NCBI GenBank assembly: GCA_022826515.1
Contig: JAJDUT010000121.1
Location: forward strand, 1 to 64,000
DNA from: Candidatus Latescibacterota bacterium
Lineage (GTDB): Bacteria > Latescibacterota > UBA2968 > UBA8231
Length of the DNA stretch: 64,000 nucleotides
Direction of reading: 5' to 3'
The number at the start of each line of letters is the position of its first letter. Within the stretch, counting starts at the first letter, position 1. The notes under the pieces were generated by a model. It did no database searches, had not been told where the DNA came from, and saw only the letters and a program-made list of their open reading frames with translations. The position numbers were made by a program, and so were the translations under genes. Below, one piece after another: positions 1 to 7,379 of this stretch.

Positions 1-12
1 TAGGTTGGCCAT
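1..12 (-). CDS. possible start of a leftward gene running off the window edge
   Basis: Only an ATG at position 12 reading leftward (M-A-N-L) is visible. An AAGGAA ribosome-binding site lies about 6 bases upstream of it. Four codons cannot identify a product; it lies downstream of, and in the same direction as, the Phd-like antitoxin. Confidence 0.25.
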
Positions 13-118
13 GACAGGTTCCTTGGACGAGAAAGCATGGGTTTTTTTGGCGAAAGTCGTGCTCAATCTACTGAGGAGCCTGTTTTTATTCAACCGAGCT
101 ACCCAAAAAAACACCGAT

Positions 119-295
119 TCATGCACCAAAGCCCTTTCCAAGACCAAACTGACGTGCCTGCTTTTGAGTGCTATTCTTCACTAACCGCGCAACAGGCTCG
201 CTGTCGCGTGTCAACTCGATTTCCTCACCCGGCTGTAGTTGGTCAATCAATTCGCTAAGCCGCGAACTTGCTTCTCCGATCGGTATCGTGGTCAT
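119..295 (-). CDS. Phd/YefM-family antitoxin, C-terminally short
   Basis: This 58-codon frame begins MTTIPIGEASSRLSELIDQL and continues with a P-G-E-E-I-x-L-T-R-D-S-x-P-V-A-R-L stretch, the hallmark of the Phd/YefM antitoxin N-terminal DNA-binding fold. Family members normally continue for about 15-25 residues past the F-G-x-G-K-G segment with an acidic tail that binds the toxin; here the frame stops right after F-G-L-G-K-G-F-G-A. A GGAG ribosome-binding site lies 8 bases upstream. It starts 30 bases after the HigA gene in the same direction. No toxin partner is visible before the window edge, so it is probably an orphan or decayed antitoxin. Confidence 0.7.
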   Translation of the reverse strand: MTTIPIGEASSRLSELIDQLQPGEEIELTRDSEPVARLVKNSTQKQARQFGLGKGFGA

Positions 296-325
296 GGCAG
301 ATACTCCAAAGATGTGAATATATGG

Positions 326-631
326 TCAGACAGGTTCATAGCGCCGGACGCTGATCTCATTTGCACGGGTGCGCATCTGCGAGGCGTCGTACCAAGCCTG
401 CATCTGCAGCAACATGTCCATACCCACGCCGAATGCCTTCTCGATGCGCAGTGCCATCTCCGGCGATAGCGCGGCGTGACCATTTAGAAAATCCGAAAGT
501 GTTGCCCGCCGAATCCCGAGAATCTCAGCCGCTTTTGTCACGTTCAGATCCAGCGCCTCGATGATCTCCGTGCGAATGAAGCTACCTGGATGCGAAGGGG
601 TCATGTTCACGTTAATGCCATCGATAGCCAT
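326..631 (-). CDS. higA: HigA-family antitoxin (XRE helix-turn-helix)
   Basis: This 101-residue protein has the HigA layout. A short N-terminus ending H-P-G-S-F-I-R-T-E-I-I leads into an XRE-type helix-turn-helix (about residues 25-65, N-V-T-K-A-A-E-I-L-G-I-R-R-A-T-L-S-D-F-L-N-G). The amphipathic C-terminus contains A-L-R-I-E-K-A-F-G. HigA proteins neutralise the HigB mRNA interferase and repress their own promoter. A GGAGG site lies 10 bases before the ATG, and the ATG overlaps by one base the stop of a short HigB-like tail (TAATG), the usual higB-higA junction. The protein looks complete, whereas its toxin does not. Confidence 0.85.
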   Translation of the reverse strand: MAIDGINVNMTPSHPGSFIRTEIIEALDLNVTKAAEILGIRRATLSDFLNGHAALSPEMALRIEKAFGVGMDMLLQMQAWYDASQMRTRANEISVRRYEPV

Positions 632-690
632 TAGTAGTAATCCTCCAAGTTCACACGGTCTTTTCGATCAAGCGGCGCAATCCCCGGCGG
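630..690 (-). pseudogene. probable C-terminal remnant of a HigB toxin
   Basis: The codons just before higA read ...D-R-K-D-R-V-N-L-E-D-Y-Y-stop. HigB toxins typically end in a D-V-x-L-x-D-Y-H/Y motif, and the stop overlaps the higA start in the normal higBA manner. Upstream of this short match no further HigB sequence is recognisable, and the TIR gene stop lies only about 50 bases away, so the toxin body appears lost. The identification rests on about a dozen residues and on position, so it is tentative. Confidence 0.35.
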
Positions 691-739
691 TGGAGAAGGC
701 GCAAGTGACAGTGGAAGAAGTTCTCGCCAAACTCGGAAA

Positions 740-1153
740 TTACGCTGCTTGGTATCCCAAACCCCACACACGCAGAAGGGCGCGACACCCCTGTTCAAAC
801 GTTTGCGTAAAATCAATCATCTGAAAGGAATGCAGCGTCCAAGAAAGTCGCTCGTAGTCACAGGGTTGGTACAAAAGAGGGATAATTTCGTTTTCAAAGC
901 GGTTCTGATTAAGAGAAAACATCAGCTCTCTCTTCACCCATGTAGATTCCACGGCACTCGGCGATAAGACAAGCACAAACCAATCACAGCGGCGAAGTGC
1001 TTCCCCAATTTCATCATGCCATTGCTGTCCTCCAAGTACATTGGTTCGACTGTACCAGACGGGAAGCCCATGTCGCCGCATCATGGCGACCAAGTCCTTC
1101 ACGAACTGCCGATCGCGGTCAGAATGCGAGAGAAAAATTTCCTTTGGCAGCAT
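740..1153 (-). CDS. TIR-domain protein (downstream copy of a tandem pair)
   Basis: This 137-residue protein is essentially one TIR domain. It opens with the beta-A strand E-I-F-L-S-H-S-D-R-D, carries a P-V-W-Y BB-loop region near residue 32, then R-C-D-W-F-V-L-V-L-S-P-S-A and S-T-W-V-K-R-E-L. E76 in W-V-K-R-E-L is the candidate catalytic glutamate of TIR NADases. Bacterial TIR domains commonly act as NAD-cleaving effectors in anti-phage or toxin systems. There is no sensor, membrane or repeat domain. It follows a second TIR gene by 38 bases in the same direction and precedes the higA region. The product is cytosolic; NADase activity is inferred, not shown. Confidence 0.85.
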   Translation of the reverse strand: MLPKEIFLSHSDRDRQFVKDLVAMMRRHGLPVWYSRTNVLGGQQWHDEIGEALRRCDWFVLVLSPSAVESTWVKRELMFSLNQNRFENEIIPLLYQPCDYERLSWTLHSFQMIDFTQTFEQGCRALLRVWGLGYQAA

Positions 1154-1191
1154 AATTCAGAGGATTGATACAGATGTAGAAGGCGAGGTCG

Positions 1192-1602
1192 TTAAGCGGC
1201 CTGTAGAAGTGTCTGTGCTATCTGGTCAATTCCCTCTTCTTCCTTGTCGTATTCGCCCATATTGATCATTTGTAAGCGCCGGAGAATCCATGGAACGTCC
1301 TCTTTAGGTAGCTCCTCTGGGTCGCCTATAAGGACGGGGATCAGACGATTGCGGTAGCTCTGCTCGCCGAGAGCATACTGGATTTCCCAATGTACCCAGC
1401 TTGAACGCAAGGCATCTGGAGTGAGAAGGACCACCATGGCTTCTGACTCTTTCAATGCCCGTGCTACTTTGTCGGCCCAATTGTCCCCAGGCAGGATTTC
1501 GCGGGTGGCATCCCATACCTCAAGACCGACTTTTTCTAAGCCAGTCGCAACCTTTCTGACAAATGGCTCATCCGTGTACGCATGGCTTATAAAAACTTTC
1601 AT
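1192..1602 (-). CDS. TIR-domain protein (first gene of the tandem pair)
   Basis: This 136-residue single-domain TIR protein begins M-K-V-F-I-S-H-A-Y-T-D-E. It continues with G-L-E-V-W-D, the TIR core A-M-V-V-L-L-T-P-D-A-L-R-S-S-W-V-H-W-E, and ends L-L-Q-A-A. E73 in W-V-H-W-E aligns with the NADase glutamate. It is paralogous to, but clearly diverged from, the TIR gene that follows, so the pair is not a recent duplication. A GAAAGGA ribosome-binding site lies about 9 bases before the ATG, and a near-consensus promoter lies 117-145 bases upstream. Partner sensing components are not present; the likely partner is the HigA/antitoxin region downstream. Confidence 0.87.
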   Translation of the reverse strand: MKVFISHAYTDEPFVRKVATGLEKVGLEVWDATREILPGDNWADKVARALKESEAMVVLLTPDALRSSWVHWEIQYALGEQSYRNRLIPVLIGDPEELPKEDVPWILRRLQMINMGEYDKEEEGIDQIAQTLLQAA

Positions 1603-1919
1603 AGTCCAACGATCCTTTCGACGATGCTGCCAGATTGCTATCCCTTGAAGTTTAGGCCATTTTTGTTCACCGCTTCCCTCCTTCTCTTCGAGGGCGAAAA
1701 ATTCGCCACTTTAAAGTCATTATATCCTATCGCTTAAACCGGGTCAAGCACCTCTGGTGCCCGCCAACGGAAACCCTCAGATTTGCTTATGGATCAGGCC
1801 GTTTTCGGCGCATCGGTTAGCACCGCATCATTGAAACAGTGGATATGGACGAGCGCAAGCAAATAGCTGCCGCAGAAGCCTGCCCCTCGCGGATCAGGCC
1901 ACCGCCAAGCAGAAAAGAA
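1603..1919. other. intergenic stretch upstream of the TIR genes
   Basis: About 317 bases separate the TIR operon from the stop of the NTF2-like gene. The proximal part holds the leftward promoter for the TIR genes. The remainder (about 1750-1919) carries only short open frames with no recognisable protein, RNA gene or repeat. Confidence 0.6.
1719..1747 (-). promoter_or_regulatory. near-consensus sigma-70 promoter for the TIR operon
   Basis: On the minus strand TTGACC (1742-1747) is followed after exactly 17 bases by a perfect TATAAT (1719-1724). Transcription would start near 1712 and reach the first TIR gene after a leader of roughly 110 bases. This is the strongest promoter match noticed in the window. 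Confidence 0.65.
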
Positions 1920-2876
1920 TTACTCAGCCAGTCTTTGTGGAATAGGTTTCAATTTATACGCTGACCAGAAAAAGGCATTGGCCGCATCTTGGTCTCCTGA
2001 AAGGTTGTTTGCCTCCACGATCTTCCCATCTTCAAAACGATAGAGCAGCGCCCATATGGTATCGACATTGTCGGCACCATCTACATTAGACCAGCCTCGA
2101 TGCACATCGACGACATAGTCGCCTTCGGCACCAAGATAGATCGGATCGGCTTTGAAGTTGGCATTAACTAGCTGCTGAAAAAAGGCCACCACTTCAGCTT
2201 TACCCCGTTTTTCACCGGACAAAGGATGGTGCCCTGGAATGCGCCAGACGATGTCTTCGGCCAAAAACTCACCCATCTCTTGCGTATTGTTTTCGGCGTA
2301 AGCAGCAAAGAATCCCTGTATCGCTTTGATGTGCGCCTCTGTTTTCTGCCGTTTGATATAAGGTACGGGATTGGCTATGGCGTTCTCGCTGGCTGGACCG
2401 AACACTGCGCGGGTGCCGCTTTCTGCGTGCAGGCGGAAAGTATGGCTTGTAATTCGCCAAAGCCCGTCTTCCCGTTGCAATTCATAGCGGTAATCACCCT
2501 TGACCTGCCAAAATAGATCACCCACGTAATGATCCGCGGCGACATCAGCCGTTGCCTCAGCCCGTGGCCCATTGATCTCCACGACGATATTTGAGATATC
2601 GTGCCGGGTTAAGTCGAAGCCGGGCAGAACGGCAGCCCATTGAGTCATCAACGCTTGCGGACTTTTCCTCTCTACCTCGCCGCCGCTGAGAGAGGTGTAA
2701 TCTACCTCGACTTCATCTGCATAGAGTTTTTCGAGTGCTGAGAAGTATCCCTGATCTGCTAGGATGCCAACGCTCTCGACAATGGTTTTGATAGCAGCCT
2801 CGTCTTTCATATCGGCCTCTACTGGAGTAAATACGGCTAGGGTAGCGATCAATGCGCCTGTGATCCAAGTTCTCAT
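1920..2876 (-). CDS. exported protein with two NTF2/SnoaL-like domains
   Basis: The N-terminus (M-R-T-W-I-T-G-A-L-I-A-T-L-A-V-F) is a signal peptide, with cleavage probably after V-E-A. The mature part looks like two repeats of the NTF2-like cone fold. The first (about 25-150) resembles nuclear-transport-factor-2-like hydrolase or dehydratase relatives, and the second (about 175-310) is SnoaL-like, with a W-R-I-P-G-H-H-P-L-S-G motif. Such domains bind small hydrophobic ligands or act as isomerases or dehydratases. The gene follows the exported hydrolase by 12 bases on the same strand, so both probably belong to one LysR-controlled transcription unit. Substrate unknown. Confidence 0.7.
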   Translation of the reverse strand: MRTWITGALIATLAVFTPVEADMKDEAAIKTIVESVGILADQGYFSALEKLYADEVEVDYTSLSGGEVERKSPQALMTQWAAVLPGFDLTRHDISNIVVEINGPRAEATADVAADHYVGDLFWQVKGDYRYELQREDGLWRITSHTFRLHAESGTRAVFGPASENAIANPVPYIKRQKTEAHIKAIQGFFAAYAENNTQEMGEFLAEDIVWRIPGHHPLSGEKRGKAEVVAFFQQLVNANFKADPIYLGAEGDYVVDVHRGWSNVDGADNVDTIWALLYRFEDGKIVEANNLSGDQDAANAFFWSAYKLKPIPQRLAE

Positions 2877-2888
2877 GCTTGACTCCTT

Positions 2889-3827
2889 CTACTGCAGCGT
2901 CTGGCCGAAATGATCGGCTACCGCATCGCTGGCCGTCTTCACGGCATTGGGGTCGTCGTAGAAATCAAATTGCGTGACGTTTTCCAGCCAAAGCTCAGTG
3001 ATGTTTCGTCCCATGCGACGGGCGTATTCCCGGGCCCCCTGCGGAATGGCAGCGGCTTCAGAATGGACCAGCAGCGTTGGCTTTTTTAGGTTGTCTGCCG
3101 TTTCAATCGCATCATAGGTCAACCAGCCCTCCCAAGAGGCGACATTGAATTTGTTGTCGTATTCCGGGATTAACCCACGATCCGTTTCTGTGTAATACGG
3201 TGCCTGATACATTACAGCCTTATCGTTGATCATACTGGCTGCTTCCAGAATAACAGGTTGTGGAGCCTGCTCTGCCTTTCGACTGGCTTTGATAAGACGA
3301 TTCATTCCTTCGTCTCCGCCATAAACCTCCTTGACGATTGGGGCATTGTGCAGCCATGGAGCTACAAGGGCCAGCGATTTGATATAGCTATTAGCATACG
3401 CCGCATCGCTCATGTACCCAGCAGAGGCGCAAATCCCCAATCCGCCGATCCGCTCGTTATCCACCTCGGGCCGTGTGGCTAGGTAGTTTACGGCCGCGTT
3501 GATGTCTGCGGTTTTGCGCTGGGGGTCTTCCAAATACTGAATCGCGTCCTGCGATTGGCCCCAGCCCCGAAAGTCGAAGGTCAGAGCCGCATAGCCTCTG
3601 TTGGCCATTGCAGCCGCATAAGTCCCGGCCATTTGTTCCTTGACCGTCGTCCAAGCTCCCGTGACGACCACGCCGGGCAACTTCCGGCCATCCGAATAAT
3701 CATCGGGCAGATATAGGTCGCCGGCGAGCGTTTGCCCCTGGCTTGAAAATGCGACGCGTTTCATAATCGCAGCCTCTGAGTGGGTCGAGATGAAAGTGAG
3801 TGCCAGCGCAATGAGAAGTTTCCCCAT
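2889..3827 (-). CDS. exported alpha/beta hydrolase, dienelactone-hydrolase-like
   Basis: This is a 312-residue alpha/beta hydrolase with an N-terminal signal peptide (M-G-K-L-L-I-A-L-A-L-T-F-I-S ... S-E-A-A). Features are the oxyanion region V-V-V-T-G-A-W, the F-R-G-W-G-Q-S motif and the nucleophile elbow L-G-I-C-A-S-A-G. The residue at the elbow apex is probably cysteine, as in dienelactone hydrolases and the YcjY-type family, although the nearby serine is an alternative. It lies divergent to a LysR regulator with palindromic sites in between, an arrangement typical of an inducible catabolic gene. The substrate is not identifiable. An internal ATG at the start of M-K-R-V-A-F would yield a cytosolic form. 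Confidence 0.75.
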   Translation of the reverse strand: MGKLLIALALTFISTHSEAAIMKRVAFSSQGQTLAGDLYLPDDYSDGRKLPGVVVTGAWTTVKEQMAGTYAAAMANRGYAALTFDFRGWGQSQDAIQYLEDPQRKTADINAAVNYLATRPEVDNERIGGLGICASAGYMSDAAYANSYIKSLALVAPWLHNAPIVKEVYGGDEGMNRLIKASRKAEQAPQPVILEAASMINDKAVMYQAPYYTETDRGLIPEYDNKFNVASWEGWLTYDAIETADNLKKPTLLVHSEAAAIPQGAREYARRMGRNITELWLENVTQFDFYDDPNAVKTASDAVADHFGQTLQ

Positions 3828-3879
3828 GGTATCTGCTCCTCTATCTACAGGTTTTGTTGGCGATTGTTGCTTTTAATCT

Positions 3880-3894
3880 CGTTCAAGTTGAACG
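3880..3894. promoter_or_regulatory. perfect 7+1+7 dyad, likely LysR-type binding site
   Basis: CGTTCAA-G-TTGAACG is a perfect inverted repeat in the 117-base divergent spacer between the hydrolase and the LysR gene. Its right arm contains a TTGAAC -35-like element (3888-3893), followed 16 bases later by TATATT (3910-3915), a plausible rightward promoter for the regulator. Binding of the LysR protein here would allow autoregulation and control of the hydrolase. Confidence 0.55.
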
Positions 3895-3925
3895 ATATAA
3901 AAATTACTTTATATTTTTCTTATTG

Positions 3926-3940
3926 ATACCTAAAAGGTAT
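3926..3940. promoter_or_regulatory. second dyad at the LysR start
   Basis: ATACC-TAAAA-GGTAT is an inverted repeat just before the LysR ATG. It overlaps the AAAGG ribosome-binding site, so it could act as an operator or an RNA hairpin that hides the site. Function is inferred from position only. Confidence 0.35.
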
Positions 3941-3944
3941 ATCT

Positions 3945-4832
3945 ATGGAATTGCGCCATCTCCGTTATTTTGTCGCCGTTGCAGAGGAAGAAAACATCCG
4001 GCGTGCGGCCAAAAGGCTGCACATCGTCCAGCCCGCATTGAGCCGGCAGATGCATCAGCTCGAGGAGGAGTTGGGCTGTACTCTGTTCGACCGACTATCG
4101 CGTGGCATTCAGCTAAATGCAGCCGGCAAGGAATTTCTGTCGTCGGCGCGGGAAATTCTCAACCGTGCCGATGCTGCGGTAAGTCATGTACGTCGGGTGG
4201 CTAAAGGTGAAACTGGACGGCTTCGCATCGGTTTCATTGAAACGGCCTCTTGGTCTGGAATCTTCCCCAAGGCCATCCAACAACACCGCGCCCGTTATCC
4301 GGACGTGGGGCTCGAGTTGCGACCTATGTCCTCGATTGACCAGTTGGAGGCCATTGCTGCCGGTACGCTTGATGCAGGCTTCTGTTACACCTTTGAAGCA
4401 TTGCCGGAAGATTGCGAGGCACGGCAGATCCAGATAGACGAGGTGATACTCGCTGTACCAAGGCGTTTGGGTTGGAAGAAACGGCGGACTGTGCGTCTGG
4501 TAGATTTAGAGTCGGAGGCGTTTATAGGAATTTCAAGGGCACATGCCCCGGCTTATGTCGATCGCATCATGGCCGCGGCTTATACAGGCGGGTTATCGCC
4601 CAACATTATACAGGAAGCGGTCAACGAGCCTACACTGCTCAGTTTGGTATCCGCTGGGATTGGCGTCGGATTCTGCAATTCGGCGAACAAAGGCCGCAAA
4701 CTACAGTTTGTGGATTTTGTGCGCGTGGTCGATTTTGAACTCAAACTCACCCTGTGTTTCATTTGGAAGCGATCGAATTCATCGGCGGTTCTTAACACGT
4801 TCCAGTCGATCGTAACGCGAACTAAAACGTAA
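3945..4832 (+). CDS. LysR-family transcriptional regulator
   Basis: This 295-residue protein has the canonical LysR layout. The N-terminal winged helix-turn-helix (residues 1-60) reads M-E-L-R-H-L-R-Y-F-V-A-V-A-E-E-E-N-I-R-R-A-A-K-R-L, then P-A-L-S-R-Q-M. A linker helix follows, then a periplasmic-binding-like effector domain (about 88-290) that begins L-R-I-G-F-I-E. Similar regulators respond to aromatic acids or chlorocatechol-type intermediates (BenM/CatR-like), which would fit the dienelactone-hydrolase-like neighbour; the ligand is not determinable. It is divergent from the exported hydrolase and NTF2-like genes and probably controls them. Confidence 0.88.
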   Translation: MELRHLRYFVAVAEEENIRRAAKRLHIVQPALSRQMHQLEEELGCTLFDRLSRGIQLNAAGKEFLSSAREILNRADAAVSHVRRVAKGETGRLRIGFIETASWSGIFPKAIQQHRARYPDVGLELRPMSSIDQLEAIAAGTLDAGFCYTFEALPEDCEARQIQIDEVILAVPRRLGWKKRRTVRLVDLESEAFIGISRAHAPAYVDRIMAAAYTGGLSPNIIQEAVNEPTLLSLVSAGIGVGFCNSANKGRKLQFVDFVRVVDFELKLTLCFIWKRSNSSAVLNTFQSIVTRTKT

Positions 4833-4979
4833 TGATGTATAAACCACGCTTTTCCGTTTTAGTCGCAAACTCAGGTTCAAACAGAAGACGGCCAATATCG
4901 CCGGACAATTGAGCAACAGGTTGACGGCCCTCAGATTGTCAGGAGGTCTCCGAGGCTTTGGCCACCCTGCGAGATGGAA

Positions 4980-6572
4980 TCAGTAGCGCTTGCTGATAAA
5001 CTCGCGGCTCATCCACTGTCCGAGTACTTTCTGCGAGCGGAGTAGCAGCTTCTGATAAGCGCGCTCTAAGTTCTTTTTGTTTTTAGCGCTGGGCAGGACG
5101 TTGTAGCGGCCGCGGATTTGGGTGATGGCGCGGCTGCGTGGATCGACGGCAATGGTGAGGATGCGGTGGCGGCGGCCCTTGCCGTCTTCTACGCCGAGAG
5201 ACCAGATCGAGGTGCTGCCGTTGCGGCAGCTCTTGGCGTAGGTATAGACGCAGTGGCCCATTTCGCGGCCCTCGGCCCCCAGCTCGGCATTGGAGAGCAA
5301 CTCCCGTATGCTCCAAGTGAAGGTCTCGCCGAGTTGTTTGTCCTCCTGCTTTAGTTCGAATTCGCCGATACTCGAAGCGCCCCAAGACATGTGCCGGACG
5401 CGGCTCTTTTTTCCACCAGCTCTGTCTGGATCGTCCTCTGCATCGGGTAGCAGCACCTGCCGCGCCAGTGCTTCGTGCCACTCGTCAACTTGGCGCAACA
5501 GCTTGGGAATGCTGCGGCTCTTCATGGAAAAGTTCGGCTGCGCCGGTGGCCTTTGCTCGACGCGACCGCCGGGCAGGACAATTTGTTGCGGCACGTATTT
5601 CTGATTGTAGATGTAATCGACGATGGGGCCGACGTGGGCTGGGTCGAGCATGGGATTGTTGGCAAAAAACAGAATCGCGGTGGACCAAAACTCCTCGTTT
5701 TCAAACGACTGGCCCAGCCGGGTGCCAATCACTGCCCGCGCCAGCGTCGGACTGCCGCCTTGGCCCAAGACTTGACCCCAGCGCAGGGCATGGGCGATGG
5801 AGAGGTCGGCGGGGGCGGCGAGGAAGCAGTGGGCCGACTTCTTGCTCAAGGCGACGGGGAGGTCGGCGGTGCGGATGTTATGCCCCGCGCCGATGTGTTT
5901 GAACCACGCCTGATGCAAACCCGCCTCTGGCATTTGCGAAAAGAAAAAGGCCGCGTCCATAAAAGTGGGCACGTCGTAGCGGGCTAGCAGGTGACAGGCG
6001 AGGTGGTGAAATTGCTTGCGGGGGTTGTGGCTCGGCGGCACCCACTCGGCCACGGGGCGCACCCAGTCTGCTGAATGGCGAGCTAAGGCGGCCAAGCCTT
6101 CGATGAAGTTGTTCTGCGGGTGGGCACCGAAAGCGGGGATGACGGGGTCGAGGCAAAACAGGTCGGCGCGGCGCGCAGCTTGTAGCAGGATGTCGAGAAA
6201 GGCGCGACGCGTCGGGCCGTAGGGAAAGGCGTTGAAGAGACCGCGAATTTTGTAGAGGTAGTCGGCACCGAGCCGCCCCTTGGGGAGCGTGCGGTCGTAG
6301 AGCTGGCGGATGGTGTTGGCCGGGCTGCGCGTGCGCTGGCGGGTGCGGGCGAGTGCGGCCTCGCCTTGCTGGCGTAGGGCGAGCTGGCGCTCCTTTTGGA
6401 TCTGGCGATTGCTCTTGTGGAGGCCGTCGCCCAAACCGCGCTTGCGGCACCAAGCTCGGTACTCGTCCTCGGATTGGAGGCCCAAGGCGCGGATGTGGCT
6501 TTTGAGGTTGGCCCGGTTGTGGGCTCGCTCGATCTCGCTGCGGACATTTCTTCTGCGGCGCGCCATAGCCAA
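4980..6572 (-). CDS. PcfJ-like protein
   Basis: This is a 530-residue, very basic protein with an R-rich N-terminus (M-A-M-A-R-R-R-R-N-V-R) and a charged coiled region to about residue 80. The C-terminal signature near residues 435-460 is G-R-E-M-G-H-C-V-Y-T-Y-A-K-S-C, then G-S-T-S-I-W-S-L, the conserved H-C-V...Y...C core of PcfJ-like proteins. The family is named after a conjugative plasmid gene and has no established biochemical role. Here it stands alone, with no conjugation, mobilisation or phage genes nearby. No membrane segment or signal peptide is seen. Start alternatives two codons apart (6572 or 6566) make no difference. Confidence 0.72.
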   Translation of the reverse strand: MAMARRRRNVRSEIERAHNRANLKSHIRALGLQSEDEYRAWCRKRGLGDGLHKSNRQIQKERQLALRQQGEAALARTRQRTRSPANTIRQLYDRTLPKGRLGADYLYKIRGLFNAFPYGPTRRAFLDILLQAARRADLFCLDPVIPAFGAHPQNNFIEGLAALARHSADWVRPVAEWVPPSHNPRKQFHHLACHLLARYDVPTFMDAAFFFSQMPEAGLHQAWFKHIGAGHNIRTADLPVALSKKSAHCFLAAPADLSIAHALRWGQVLGQGGSPTLARAVIGTRLGQSFENEEFWSTAILFFANNPMLDPAHVGPIVDYIYNQKYVPQQIVLPGGRVEQRPPAQPNFSMKSRSIPKLLRQVDEWHEALARQVLLPDAEDDPDRAGGKKSRVRHMSWGASSIGEFELKQEDKQLGETFTWSIRELLSNAELGAEGREMGHCVYTYAKSCRNGSTSIWSLGVEDGKGRRHRILTIAVDPRSRAITQIRGRYNVLPSAKNKKNLERAYQKLLLRSQKVLGQWMSREFISKRY

Positions 6573-6732
6573 ATCCCGGTTTTGAGGGCACTCCTTAATG
6601 AGTCGCGCCGCTAGAGCAATGTCAACCGTGCCACTGCGTCGTAGTAGCCTAGCAGGGACAGCCGCGCCGCTTGCCCTCGCTGGTATCGGCGGTTTTATTT
6701 GCTCTTATCCACCAACCCAACCCGACGCGCCC

Positions 6733-7377
6733 ATGCTAGATTGCAATCCGATCCCACTCTTTCCTCTGCCGATAGTCGTTTTCCCCGATCAAATCGTGCC
6801 CCTGCACATATTTGAGCCGCGCTACAAGCAGATGCTCGCCGATGTGCGGGCGGCTGACGAGCGCGGTGAGACCTTGCCCATTGGCATGATTCTGGGGGAG
6901 GATCGCGAAGTACAGGGCGAAGTGGGCTGCGCGATGCTGTTGGCCAAAGTGCTCGATGAGTTTGACGATGGTCGTCTCAACATCATCGTCCGGGGCGGGC
7001 GGCGCTTTCGCATCGTGCGCATTGCTGAGGACAAGCCCTATTTAGAGGCGTGGGTAGAGTACGTGGATGACGCCGGGGAGCCGACGGACCCAGTGCTTTT
7101 GGCTAAGGCCGTTGCGGTGCTAGAGAAGTTGATGGGGCAACTTGAGGAAGTAACCGGTATGCGAGCCGAAGTAGGATCTCTGCAAAATGCCTTTCAAATG
7201 GCCCAAGTGACGGGCCTCGATCTGGAGATTAGGCAACAACTGCTGGAAATGACGACTGAAAATGGCCGCCTACACGCGCTCTGCGAGTACTTTGAGCAAA
7301 TAATCCCTCTGCTGGAGGCGGAGGGCAAGCTCCATCGCTTGGCGTCCGCCAATGGGCACACCGGAAGCCACAAATAA
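6733..7377 (+). CDS. stand-alone Lon N-terminal (LAN) domain protein
   Basis: From M-L-D-C-N-P-I-P-L-F-P-L-P-I-V-V-F-P the protein matches the substrate-binding domain of Lon protease (I-P-L-F-P-L ... P-L-H-I-F-E-P-R-Y). No AAA+ or protease domain follows. The 214-residue product ends with a helical segment (E-N-G-R-L-H-A-L-C-E-Y-F-E-Q-I). Free-standing LAN proteins are widespread but their targets are not established. The frame is open back to 6598, but the extra 45 residues are not Lon-like and would leave only 25 bases to the divergent PcfJ gene, so the ATG at 6733 is preferred although no clear Shine-Dalgarno precedes it. Confidence 0.8.
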   Translation: MLDCNPIPLFPLPIVVFPDQIVPLHIFEPRYKQMLADVRAADERGETLPIGMILGEDREVQGEVGCAMLLAKVLDEFDDGRLNIIVRGGRRFRIVRIAEDKPYLEAWVEYVDDAGEPTDPVLLAKAVAVLEKLMGQLEEVTGMRAEVGSLQNAFQMAQVTGLDLEIRQQLLEMTTENGRLHALCEYFEQIIPLLEAEGKLHRLASANGHTGSHK

Positions 7378-7379
7378 AA

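Noticed and set aside
1750..1919. Possible tRNA-like or remnant gene upstream of the TIR promoter
   Set aside because: No cloverleaf could be drawn and no open frame resembles a known protein.
5083..6591. Long arginine/proline-rich frames on both strands over the PcfJ-like gene
   Set aside because: They are out-of-frame shadows of a GC-rich gene with conserved family motifs in the chosen frame.
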